DNA of 64,000 nt from AC-32 sp963728765. Lineage in GTDB: Bacteria; Actinomycetota; Thermoleophilia; Gaiellales; Gaiellaceae. The notes beneath the pieces were generated by a model. That model was not told the origin of the DNA. It did no database searches and saw nothing but the letters and a program-made list of their open reading frames with translations. This document shows, in pieces, positions 15,527-24,668 of the stretch. The stretch spans positions 85,127-149,126 of the forward strand of contig CAVSKX010000006.1 in NCBI GenBank assembly GCA_963728765.1, written 5' to 3'. A program made the translations under genes and the position numbers. Each line of letters begins with the position of its first letter. Position 1 is the first letter of the stretch.

Positions 15527-17566
15527 CTAGCCGTGAATGGAGACGATCAGGGGGATGATCAGGATCGCGACCAGGTTCGTGATCTTGATCATCGGATTGA
15601 TCGCGGGTCCTGCGGTGTCCTTGTAGGGGTCGCCGACGGTGTCGCCCGTGACCGCGGCGGCGTGGGCCTCCGAGCCCTTGCCGCCGAAGGCGCCGTCCTC
15701 GATCAGCTTCTTCGCGTTGTCCCAGGCGCCGCCGCCCGAGGTCATCGCGATCGCGAGGAAGAGGCCCGTCACGATCGTCCCGATCAGCAGCCCGCCGAGC
15801 AGCTTCGCGCTGATCACCCCGGCCACGATCGGGAAGACGATCGGGATCAGGGCCGGCAGCAGCATGCTCTTGATCGCCGAGCCGGTGACGATGTCGATCG
15901 CCCGGCCGTACTCCGGCCGAGCCGTGCCCTCCATGATCCCGGGGATCTCGCGGAACTGCCGCCGCACCTCCGTCACGACCTGGCCGCCGACGCGGCCGAC
16001 TGCCTCCATCGCCAGGGAGGCGAACAGGAAGGGCATCAGGCCGCCGATGAAGAGACCGGCGATCACCCACGCGTCGTCGAGCCTGAACACCGTGGTGAAG
16101 TTGTTCACTTCGAGGCCGTTCGTGTAGCCGTCGAAGAGGATCAGTGCCGCCAGCGCGGCCGAGCCGATCGCGTAGCCCTTCGTGACCGCCTTCGTCGTGT
16201 TGCCGACGGCGTCCAGCGGGTCGGTGATCGCCCGCACCGACTCGTCGAGGTCCGCCATCTCGGCGATTCCGCCCGCGTTGTCGGTCACCGGGCCGTACGC
16301 GTCGAGCGCGACGATCAGGCCCGTCATCGAGAGCTGCGCCATCACCGCGACGCCGATCCCGTAGAGGCCCGCAAAGTGGTTCGCGAGCAGGATTCCGACC
16401 GCGATCACGATCACGGGCGCCGCCGTCGCCTGCATCCCGACGGCGAGCCCCTCGATGATGTTGGTCGCGTGGCCCGTCCGAGACGCGGACGAGATCTGCT
16501 TGACGGGCCGCCAGCGCGTGCCCGTGTAGTACTCGGTGATCGCCACGAGCAGGAAAGTGACGACCAGGCCGACGAGCGCCGAGCCGTAGAGCTCCCAGAA
16601 GGTGAAGGTGCTCGTGTCGTAGGCGAGCGTGACCGGGATGAAGCCCAGCGCCGAGAGCACGACCGCGACGAGGATGGCCTTGTAGAGCGCGTTCATGATC
16701 GAGCCGCTGCGCCCGACGCGCGCGAAGAAGGTGCCGATCACGGACGCCAGGATCGACATCCCCCCCAGCGCGAGCGGGTACAGCTCGAGGTGCTGGGCCG
16801 GGAAGCGCTGCGAGGCGAGCAGCATCACGGCGACGGCGGTCACGGCGTAGGTCTCGAACAGGTCAGCCGCCATGCCTGCGCAGTCGCCGACGTTGTCGCC
16901 CACATTGTCCGCGATCACGGCCGGGTTGCGCGGGTCGTCCTCGGGAATCCCCGCCTCGATCTTCCCGACGAGGTCGGCGCCGACGTCGGCGGCCTTCGTG
17001 TAGATGCCGCCGCCGAGGCGGGCGAAGACGGAGATCAGCGAGCCTCCGAACGCGAGGCCGATCAGGTCGTCGATCGCCGAGGCACTGGAGTGGTCGAGCC
17101 ACCCGGTGAGGATCCAGTAGTAGCCGGCGACCCCGAGCAGGCCGAGGCCGACGACGAGCAGGCCGGTCACCGAGCCGGCGCGGAAGGCGACGTTCAGCGC
17201 AGGCTTGAGCCCCTTCTTGGCAGCCTCCGCGGTGCGGACGTTCGAACGCACGGCGACGTTCATGCCGATGAAGCCCGCGGCCGCAGACAGCGCGGCGCCG
17301 ATCAGGAAGCCCACGGCCGTGCCCCAGCCGAGCTTGTTGTAGAAACCGAGCAGGAGGAAGGGCACGATCGCGACGATCGCGATCGTCGTGTACTGCCGCC
17401 GCAGGTACGCAGCCGCGCCTTCCTGCACGGCGCGCGCGATCTCCTGCATCCGCTCGGTGCCCGCCGGCTGCGCGAGGAGCCAGTAGGTCAGCGCGATCCC
17501 GTAGGCGATCGCCACGCCCGAGCAGATCAGGGCGAAGAGCACCGCGTGGTCACTGAAGAAATCCAT
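15527..17566 (-). CDS. hppA: Membrane-bound proton-translocating pyrophosphatase, K+-independent type
   Basis: 679 residues, about 16 membrane segments. It hydrolyses PPi in the cytoplasm and pumps H+ outwards. Signature DVGADLVGK followed by EDDPRNPAVIADNVGDNVGD matches the PPi/Mg site. In the segment GNTTKAVTKG the family's A/K switch position is Lys and the nearby one Thr, the combination of K+-independent H+-pyrophosphatases; K+-dependent enzymes have Ala there. ATG at 17566 follows AGGAGG. Single gene with a strong hairpin just after the stop. Confidence 0.96.
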   Translation of the reverse strand: MDFFSDHAVLFALICSGVAIAYGIALTYWLLAQPAGTERMQEIARAVQEGAAAYLRRQYTTIAIVAIVPFLLLGFYNKLGWGTAVGFLIGAALSAAAGFIGMNVAVRSNVRTAEAAKKGLKPALNVAFRAGSVTGLLVVGLGLLGVAGYYWILTGWLDHSSASAIDDLIGLAFGGSLISVFARLGGGIYTKAADVGADLVGKIEAGIPEDDPRNPAVIADNVGDNVGDCAGMAADLFETYAVTAVAVMLLASQRFPAQHLELYPLALGGMSILASVIGTFFARVGRSGSIMNALYKAILVAVVLSALGFIPVTLAYDTSTFTFWELYGSALVGLVVTFLLVAITEYYTGTRWRPVKQISSASRTGHATNIIEGLAVGMQATAAPVIVIAVGILLANHFAGLYGIGVAVMAQLSMTGLIVALDAYGPVTDNAGGIAEMADLDESVRAITDPLDAVGNTTKAVTKGYAIGSAALAALILFDGYTNGLEVNNFTTVFRLDDAWVIAGLFIGGLMPFLFASLAMEAVGRVGGQVVTEVRRQFREIPGIMEGTARPEYGRAIDIVTGSAIKSMLLPALIPIVFPIVAGVISAKLLGGLLIGTIVTGLFLAIAMTSGGGAWDNAKKLIEDGAFGGKGSEAHAAAVTGDTVGDPYKDTAGPAINPMIKITNLVAILIIPLIVSIHG

Positions 17567-17673
17567 GTCCTCCTGCTCTCACAAAGTCGGCCGCGCTACC
17601 GCATGGCGACGCGGATGGGGGTATCACAAGCCTGCGGTGCGGCAGGGTAACCGAAAGGCCGGAGGGACTGCCG

Positions 17674-17739
17674 TCAGAAGCGGGCGCCGCGCAGCGCATT
17701 CGTGCAGAGGTGCTCCTCCGGCTCCGGCGGGATCCTCGG
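17674..17739 (-). pseudogene. Relic of a second MTA-phosphorylase C-terminus
   Basis: Minus-strand translation of this stretch ends in IPPEPEEHLCTNALRGARF and a stop. The intact phosphorylase 200 bases away ends in IGPQPEDVCATALRGARI. About 12 of 20 positions are identical after one gap, including ALRGAR and the stop position. Upstream the similarity fades and an in-frame TAA occurs about 27 bases before, so only a C-terminal scrap remains of a former tandem or transferred copy. Confidence 0.55.
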
Positions 17740-17770
17740 CTGCCTCGCGCGCCGGCGTTAACCTCAGCTT

Positions 17771-17920
17771 GTGAGGCGTGTTGCAACCGGCGCGGTCGCG
17801 GCTCTTGCGATAGCAGGGGTCGCAACGGCACACGGTTCACGGAACGAGACCCCACCGCGGATCCGCGCCTTCGCGAATGGACCGGTTGGCGGCGATCCGG
17901 GCCTCTGTCGGCCGACGTAG
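17771..17920 (+). CDS. Possible small exported peptide
   Basis: 49 codons from GTG 17771 to TAG 17920. The N-terminus RRVATGAVAALAIAGVATAHG looks like a signal peptide with an ATA-H cleavage site; the rest (about 27 residues) is polar with one Cys near the end. No ribosome-binding site is evident. It sits in the 380-base gap between the pyrophosphatase and the phosphorylase genes, which otherwise holds only the phosphorylase relic. It may be chance coding. Confidence 0.3.
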   Translation: MRRVATGAVAALAIAGVATAHGSRNETPPRIRAFANGPVGGDPGLCRPT

Positions 17921-17947
17921 CCCTTCAGAGCCGGTCCGCGTCAGCCT

Positions 17948-18736
17948 CTAGATCCTCGCTCCGCGCAGTGCCGTGGCACACACGTCCTCGGGCTGAGGCC
18001 CTATCTTCGGGATGGTCGCGAAGAGCAACTCGCGAAGGCGTTCGTTGTTCTCCTGGAAAACCCGCACGACCTGCTCGTGCGAGACGGGATCGGTGCCTTC
18101 GACGCCGACGTCGTGGTCGGTGACCATCGAGACGTTCGCGTAGCAGAGCTCGAGCTCGCGTGCGAGGAAGCCCTCCGGGTACGCGGTCATGTTGATCACG
18201 TCCCAGCCGGCGTCCTGGAACCAGCGAGACTCGGCGCGCGTGGAAAAGCGCGGGCCCTGGATCGTGACGACCGTGCCGCCGTCGCGAACCGGGATCCCCA
18301 GCTCTCGGGCGGTCTCGACGAGCAGCGCACGCAGGTCGGGGCAGTACGGGTCGGCGGCGGAGACGTGCGTGGTCTCGGGACCGTCGTAGAACGTGTCCTT
18401 GCGCCCGCTGGTGCGGTCGACGAACTGGTCGCAGACGACGAACTCGCCGAGCTGCAGCTCCGCCTTCAACGCACCCGAGGCGTTCGGCCCGATGATGCGG
18501 CGGACGCCGAGCTCCTTCATCCCCCACACGTTCGCGCGGTACGGAATCGCGTGCGGCGGCAGTTCGTGGTTGCGTCCGTGACGCGGCAGGAAGGCGACCC
18601 GCGCGCCGTCGATCTCGCCGACCACGTAGGGCGCCGAGGGCTTGCCATAGGGCGTGTCGAGCTCGACCTCCTCGACGTCCTCGAGGAACGAGTAGAAGCC
18701 CGACCCGCCGAAGATGCCAACGTCTGCGCCCGCCAT
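17948..18736 (-). CDS. mtnP: S-methyl-5'-thioadenosine phosphorylase
   Basis: 262 residues, cytoplasmic trimeric phosphorylase of the purine/MTA salvage family: methylthioadenosine + phosphate to adenine + 5-methylthioribose-1-phosphate. Visible motifs: GIFGGSGFYSF at the N-terminus, the phosphate-site RHGRNHELPPH, NMTAYPE and MVTDHDVG, where Asp favours 6-aminopurines. Length is normal. Start ATG 18736. No other methionine-salvage gene is adjacent. The name could shade into a methylthioinosine or guanosine phosphorylase, which share the fold. Confidence 0.92.
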   Translation of the reverse strand: MAGADVGIFGGSGFYSFLEDVEEVELDTPYGKPSAPYVVGEIDGARVAFLPRHGRNHELPPHAIPYRANVWGMKELGVRRIIGPNASGALKAELQLGEFVVCDQFVDRTSGRKDTFYDGPETTHVSAADPYCPDLRALLVETARELGIPVRDGGTVVTIQGPRFSTRAESRWFQDAGWDVINMTAYPEGFLARELELCYANVSMVTDHDVGVEGTDPVSHEQVVRVFQENNERLRELLFATIPKIGPQPEDVCATALRGARI

Positions 18737-18748
18737 CGCGGCGCGAGC

Positions 18749-20668
<1,920 letters not shown>

Positions 20669-20699
20669 GCCCCCTCCCGATCGACCCCTCTCACGAGTC

Positions 20700-20728
20700 G
20701 TTATAGGTCGTCAAAAGGACGGATTCAA
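20700..20728 (-). promoter_or_regulatory. Sigma70-type promoter for the subtilase gene
   Basis: Minus strand: -35 TTGAAT (20728-20723), 17-bp spacer, -10 TATAAC (20705-20700). The predicted start is near 20693, giving a ~25-nt leader that includes the GGGAGGGGG site. The -35 box overlaps the stop codon of the DUF1844 gene. Confidence 0.6.
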
Positions 20729-21018
20729 GCCTGCGGTTCTTCCGCCGCCGCCGAGGCGTAGGCGAGCTGGAGGTTCGCGAGCACCTGGTTGAAGTCGCGG
20801 AGCGCCTCTTCGGGGACCGAGCCCTCGAGCACGGGCACGAGCACGCGGAGAGCCTCGATCCCGAGGCGCGCCTGCTCGAGGTCGCGCGTCTCGGCGTTCA
20901 GGCGGTGGTAGGCGAGCGAGGAAACGGAGTAGAGCGTCTGGAGCAGGAGGTCGGAGACCTTGAGCTTTGCGAGCTCCGCCTGGATCTCCTCGATCAGGCG
21001 CTGCTCGTCGTCAGCCAC
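20725..21018 (-). CDS. DUF1844 protein
   Basis: 97 residues, helical: LLQTLYSVSSLAYHRL, then DLEQARLGIEALRVLVPVLEG and LRDFNQVLANLQLAYA. This pattern matches the small DUF1844 family (function unknown). GTG at 21018 overlaps the ligase stop by 8 bases, so it is co-transcribed with it. Confidence 0.82.
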   Translation of the reverse strand: MADDEQRLIEEIQAELAKLKVSDLLLQTLYSVSSLAYHRLNAETRDLEQARLGIEALRVLVPVLEGSVPEEALRDFNQVLANLQLAYASAAAEEPQA

Positions 21019-22168
21019 CGACGGGCTCTCGCTCCCGCGCCTGCTCGGCGTAGATCTCCTCGAGCGAGGCGCCTGCGGCGTGCCGCGCGATCTGGCGCTC
21101 GGCCGCGTTGGAGGCCGGGATCGAGAGGTACGACGCACAGCCGAGCTCCTCCGCGGCCGGCTGCACCCACTCGAGCAGCCGCTCGAGGTGCGCCCGCGCC
21201 GGGCGGACGTCGCCGGTCGAGAGGTCGATCAGCTCACCGGAGAGGCCGTACCTCGTCGCGCGCCAGAGGTTCTCCTCGATCAGGCGGTGCGGGTGCGAGG
21301 GGAGCGGCTCGCCGTCGTCGACGGTGCGCGCGATCCGGGCCGTCAGGGCGTAGCAGAGCGCGGCCAGGGCGCGGGCCTCGCCGAGGTCGGGCTGCGCATC
21401 GCAGATGCGGATCTCGACGGTCGGGAACGCGAGGTGCGGGCGAACGCTCCACCAGAGCTGGGTGTGCTCGTCGATGGAACGCGTGTCGTAGAGGAAGCGG
21501 ACATATCGCTCGAAGCCGTCCCAGCCGTCGTACGCGTCGGGTACGCCACAGCGAGGGAACATCTTCGTGAAGATCTCGGTGCGCGCGGAGTGGAGGCCGC
21601 TGTTCACGGCCTCGACGAAGGGCGAGCTGGCGGAGACGGCGAGCAGTTCGGGCAGGAAGTTGCGCAGGCCGTTGCAGACGGCGATCGCGCGGTCAGGGCC
21701 GCTGATCGCGACGTGGACGTGCAGCCCGAACGTGTTGTTGCGCCAGACGACGTAGCGCAGGATCTCGTCGTTGCGGCGGTAGTGGGGCGTGTCGATGATG
21801 CGCTGCTCCTGCCACGGGCTCCAGGGGTGCGTGCCGGTTGCCGCCAGGCCGACGCCGACCGAGTCCGCGAGCTCGAACAGCTGCGCGCGGCGCTCGCCGA
21901 GCCGGGCCGCCGCCTCGTCGAAGGAGTCGCACCGGCCGGTGCGGATCTCGACCTCGGAGGCGATCAGCTCGCCGACGAGGTGCTCCTCCAGCGGCGTGCC
22001 CTGTGAGGCAGCCTGTAGCTCCTCGAAGCGGTTGGTGAGGTCCAGGGTCTCCGGGTCGAGGACGGCGAACTCCTCCTCGACGGCGACCGTGAGGTCGGTC
22101 GCAGACTCGAACTGCTCGCGGGCGAGGGCGATCTGTTCCTCGGGACTGAGGCGCTGGGCGTCTCCCAT
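21011..22168 (-). CDS. Carboxylate-amine ligase, GCS2/YbdK family
   Basis: 385 residues. The glutamine-synthetase-like glutamate-cysteine ligase type 2 fold is shown by LTVAVEEEFAVLD at the N-terminus, SEVEIRTGRC, GTHPWSPW, NTFGLHVHVAI and FPTVEIRICD. Acidic and His residues of the metal/ATP site are present. The family contains weak glutamate-cysteine ligases and enzymes of unknown substrate, so naming it gshA or egtA is not justified. ATG at 22168. Followed by DUF1844. Confidence 0.88.
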   Translation of the reverse strand: MGDAQRLSPEEQIALAREQFESATDLTVAVEEEFAVLDPETLDLTNRFEELQAASQGTPLEEHLVGELIASEVEIRTGRCDSFDEAAARLGERRAQLFELADSVGVGLAATGTHPWSPWQEQRIIDTPHYRRNDEILRYVVWRNNTFGLHVHVAISGPDRAIAVCNGLRNFLPELLAVSASSPFVEAVNSGLHSARTEIFTKMFPRCGVPDAYDGWDGFERYVRFLYDTRSIDEHTQLWWSVRPHLAFPTVEIRICDAQPDLGEARALAALCYALTARIARTVDDGEPLPSHPHRLIEENLWRATRYGLSGELIDLSTGDVRPARAHLERLLEWVQPAAEELGCASYLSIPASNAAERQIARHAAGASLEEIYAEQAREREPVGG

Positions 22169-22238
22169 GGGGCCGCTACCTTAGTTGAAGGATTAGCGCA
22201 GCCTCTGCGCGGGCCGCCAGGCGGCCGCGGGCGCGCGG

Positions 22239-22889
22239 CTAGGTGAGGTGGAAGTAGAGCGCGTGCAGCAGGTCGACCGCGGGGTTCGACGTGTGCACCG
22301 TCACGTCGTTCGGGACGTCGAGCAGCGCCTCGGAGTAGTTGAAGATGATCCGCACCCCGGAGTCGATCAGCTCGTCTGCCACCTCCTGGGCGTGGTCGGC
22401 AGGCACCGCGACGACGCCGACGATGATGTTCTTCTCGCGCACCGCGTCGCGCAGGAGGCCCGAGTCCTCGATCGGCATCGCCCCGATCGTGCGCCCGACC
22501 TTGTCGGGATCGTTGTCGAAGACGGCGGCGATGTTGATCCCGTGCTCGGCGAAGATCGGCGAGCTCGCGATCGCGTGGCCGAGGCGCCCGGCCCCGACGA
22601 GCGCGATGTTGTGCTGCCCCTGCGTCCGCAGGATCTTGCGGATCTCGCCGAGCAGCGAGTCGATGTTGTAGCCGACGCCGCGCTTGCCGAACTTGCCGAA
22701 GGCCGAGAGGTCGCGGCGAATCTGCGTCGCGTTGATGTTGGTGTAGTCCGAGATCTCCTGCGAGGAGATCCGGTCCTTCCCCATCTTCTTGGCCTGGGTC
22801 AGAACCTGGAGGTAGCGGCTCAATCGAGCGGCGACCCCAACCGTCAGCCGTTCCGACCCGGCCGCACTGTTAACGGAGGTTTGCAACAC
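22239..22889 (-). CDS. rex: Redox-sensing transcriptional repressor Rex
   Basis: 216 residues. N-terminal winged helix (~15-90): RLSRYLQVLTQAKKMG, ISSQEISDYTNINATQIRRDL, FGKRGVGYNI. C-terminal Rossmann domain: NIALVGAGRLGHAI and AVFDNDPDKVGRTIG. Rex binds NADH/NAD+ and represses respiratory and fermentative genes when NADH is high. GTG 22889 or the adjacent TTG may start it. No convincing Rex operator (TTGTGAANNNNTTCACAA-like) is seen in the upstream gap. It follows the redox genes for a thiol protein and glutamate dehydrogenase. Confidence 0.96.
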   Translation of the reverse strand: MLQTSVNSAAGSERLTVGVAARLSRYLQVLTQAKKMGKDRISSQEISDYTNINATQIRRDLSAFGKFGKRGVGYNIDSLLGEIRKILRTQGQHNIALVGAGRLGHAIASSPIFAEHGINIAAVFDNDPDKVGRTIGAMPIEDSGLLRDAVREKNIIVGVVAVPADHAQEVADELIDSGVRIIFNYSEALLDVPNDVTVHTSNPAVDLLHALYFHLT

Positions 22890-22934
22890 GCACGAGCATT
22901 GTGCCTGACCCGCGCGGCTCCGTGCGTCAGACCG

Positions 22935-23249
22935 TCACAAACTCGGCTCCGAGCGGGCACTTTGTGCCGTGGCCAGACGCCGCCGGAACGCCTCCTCGTG
23001 GACGTAGTAGGTGAAGACCCGCTCGCCGTCGATCTCGACGACCGGCAGCCACTCGCGGTAGCGCGCCTCGAGCTCCGCGTCGCCGTCGATCGCGACCTCT
23101 TCCAACGCGAACCCGACCTCCTCCCGCAGCGCGCGAACCTGTGCGAGCGCCCGCTCGCAGAGGTGGCAGCCCGCAGCGTGATAGACGGCCACTCGGACGG
23201 CCTGCGGTACGTGATCCGAGACTCCGTAGGAGTTAGGGGTAGAGCCCAC
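22935..23249 (-). CDS. Glutaredoxin-like (DUF836-type) thiol protein
   Basis: Up to 104 residues. A thioredoxin-fold start RVAVYHAAGCHLCERAL carries the CxxC redox pair, followed by LPVVEIDGERVFTYYV with the cis-Pro strand. GTG 23249 overlaps glutamate dehydrogenase by 17 bases; GTG 23192 would give the usual ~85-residue length and may be the true start. Probably a cytosolic disulphide reductase. Confidence 0.85.
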   Translation of the reverse strand: MGSTPNSYGVSDHVPQAVRVAVYHAAGCHLCERALAQVRALREEVGFALEEVAIDGDAELEARYREWLPVVEIDGERVFTYYVHEEAFRRRLATAQSARSEPSL

Positions 23250-24507
23250 GCGTGATGGTGGCTTCCGCGACGCGGCCGACCGCGACCCCGTAGGCCGCCG
23301 CCCGCATGCTCGTCTGCTTCTCGTCGAAGATGTGCCAGGTCTCGTTGAACGCGCGCGTGACGATGTCGCGCAGCTTCGAGTTCACCTCGGGCTCCTTCCA
23401 GAAGTACTCCTGGAGGCCCTGCACCCATTCGAAGTACGAGACGACGACGCCGCCCGCGTTGGCGAGGACGTCGGGCAGAACGAGAATGCCCTTGTCGTCG
23501 AGGATCTCGTCGGCGGACGGCGTGATCGGGCCGTTCGCGCCCTCACAGATGATCTGCGCCTTCACCTGGTCGGCGTTGTCGGTGGTGATGACCTGCTCGA
23601 GCGCGCACGGCGCGAGCACGTCGCACTCCAGCAGCAGCAGCTCGTCGTTGGTGATCTCCTCCGCCCCCTTGAGGCCGGCGAGCGAGCCTGTCTCCAGCTT
23701 GTGGGCGATCGCGGCGGCGACGTCGATGCCGTTCGGGTTGTGCAGCCCGACTCGCGAGTCCGAGACTGCGATCACCGTCGCGCCCTCCTCCGCGAGGAAC
23801 TTCGCGAGGAAGCTGCCAACGTTGCCGAAGCCCTGCACGGCGACCTTCAGATCTGCCAGCCGGAGCTCCTTCTTCCGCGCCGCCTCCTGGATGCAGTAGA
23901 GCGAGCCGCGCGCGGTTGCCTCGAGCCGGCCGAGGGAGCCGCCGACGTTCAGCGGCTTGCCGGTGACGACGCCGAGCACCGAGTGGCCCTTGTTCATCGA
24001 GTAGGTGTCGAAGATCCAGGCCATCACCGAGCCGTCGGTGCCGACGTCCGGCGCCGGGATGTCCTTCTCAGGCCCGATCTCGTTGATGATCTCGGTGGTG
24101 TAGCGGCGCGTCATGCGCTCGAGCTCGCCGCGCGAGAGCTCCTTCGGGTTGCAGACGACCCCGCCCTTGGCGCCGCCGAAGGGGATGTTCATCAGCGCGC
24201 ACTTCCACGTCATCCACATCGACAGCGCCTTGACCTCGTCGAGCGTGACGTCGGGGTGGTAGCGGATGCCGCCCTTGGACGGGCCGCGCGCGATGTTGTG
24301 CGTCACGCGGTAGCCCTCGAAGGCCTGGATCGTGCCGTCGTCCATCGTCACCGGGATCGAGACGACGACTGCCTTCTTGCACTCCTGGAGGACGTTCACC
24401 AGGCGCTGGTCGATGTCGAAGATGTCGGCCACGCGGCGCAGCTGCTCGCGGGCGATGTCGAAGGGGTTCTCGCGAAGGTGGGACTCGGGCGCTTCGAGTG
24501 TGGTCAC
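23233..24507 (-). CDS. Glu/Leu/Phe/Val dehydrogenase (glutamate dehydrogenase)
   Basis: 424 residues, the usual length for hexameric glutamate dehydrogenases. GTG at 24507 has GAGGAG 6 nt upstream; a longer frame exists but lacks a site. Catalytic region PSKGGIRYHPDV, MTWKCALMNIPFGGAKGGV with the active Lys, and DIPAPDVGT. Rossmann core VQGFGNVGSFLAKFL with a following VSDSR. It interconverts glutamate and 2-oxoglutarate with NAD(P). Coenzyme choice is not certain. A TATACT box lies ~40 bases upstream. Confidence 0.93.
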   Translation of the reverse strand: MTTLEAPESHLRENPFDIAREQLRRVADIFDIDQRLVNVLQECKKAVVVSIPVTMDDGTIQAFEGYRVTHNIARGPSKGGIRYHPDVTLDEVKALSMWMTWKCALMNIPFGGAKGGVVCNPKELSRGELERMTRRYTTEIINEIGPEKDIPAPDVGTDGSVMAWIFDTYSMNKGHSVLGVVTGKPLNVGGSLGRLEATARGSLYCIQEAARKKELRLADLKVAVQGFGNVGSFLAKFLAEEGATVIAVSDSRVGLHNPNGIDVAAAIAHKLETGSLAGLKGAEEITNDELLLLECDVLAPCALEQVITTDNADQVKAQIICEGANGPITPSADEILDDKGILVLPDVLANAGGVVVSYFEWVQGLQEYFWKEPEVNSKLRDIVTRAFNETWHIFDEKQTSMRAAAYGVAVGRVAEATITRGLYP

Positions 24508-24545
24508 GGAGGCTCCTCGGTTGGAAACACGCTGCAAACGGGCTG

Positions 24546-24551
24546 AGTATA
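24546..24551 (-). promoter_or_regulatory. Candidate -10 box (TATACT) for the glutamate dehydrogenase gene
   Basis: TATACT on the minus strand about 40 nt before the GTG start; no recognisable -35 at 17 nt. The rest of the 160-base gap to the next gene shows nothing else I can name. Confidence 0.35.
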
Positions 24552-24668
24552 TGAGGCGGTCGGCGTCGCGAGGGCTTAGGTCGCGCGCCGCCACCACCGT
24601 TCGTTGGTCGGCCGCGCGTGCACAGCACGCCCGGCCTCGGTGGTCGGCGCCTGGACGGCGCCTTCGCC

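Noticed and set aside
22890..22934. Rex operator upstream of rex
   Set aside because: No TTGTGAA...TTCACAA-like pair; isolated TTGTG/CACAA words only.
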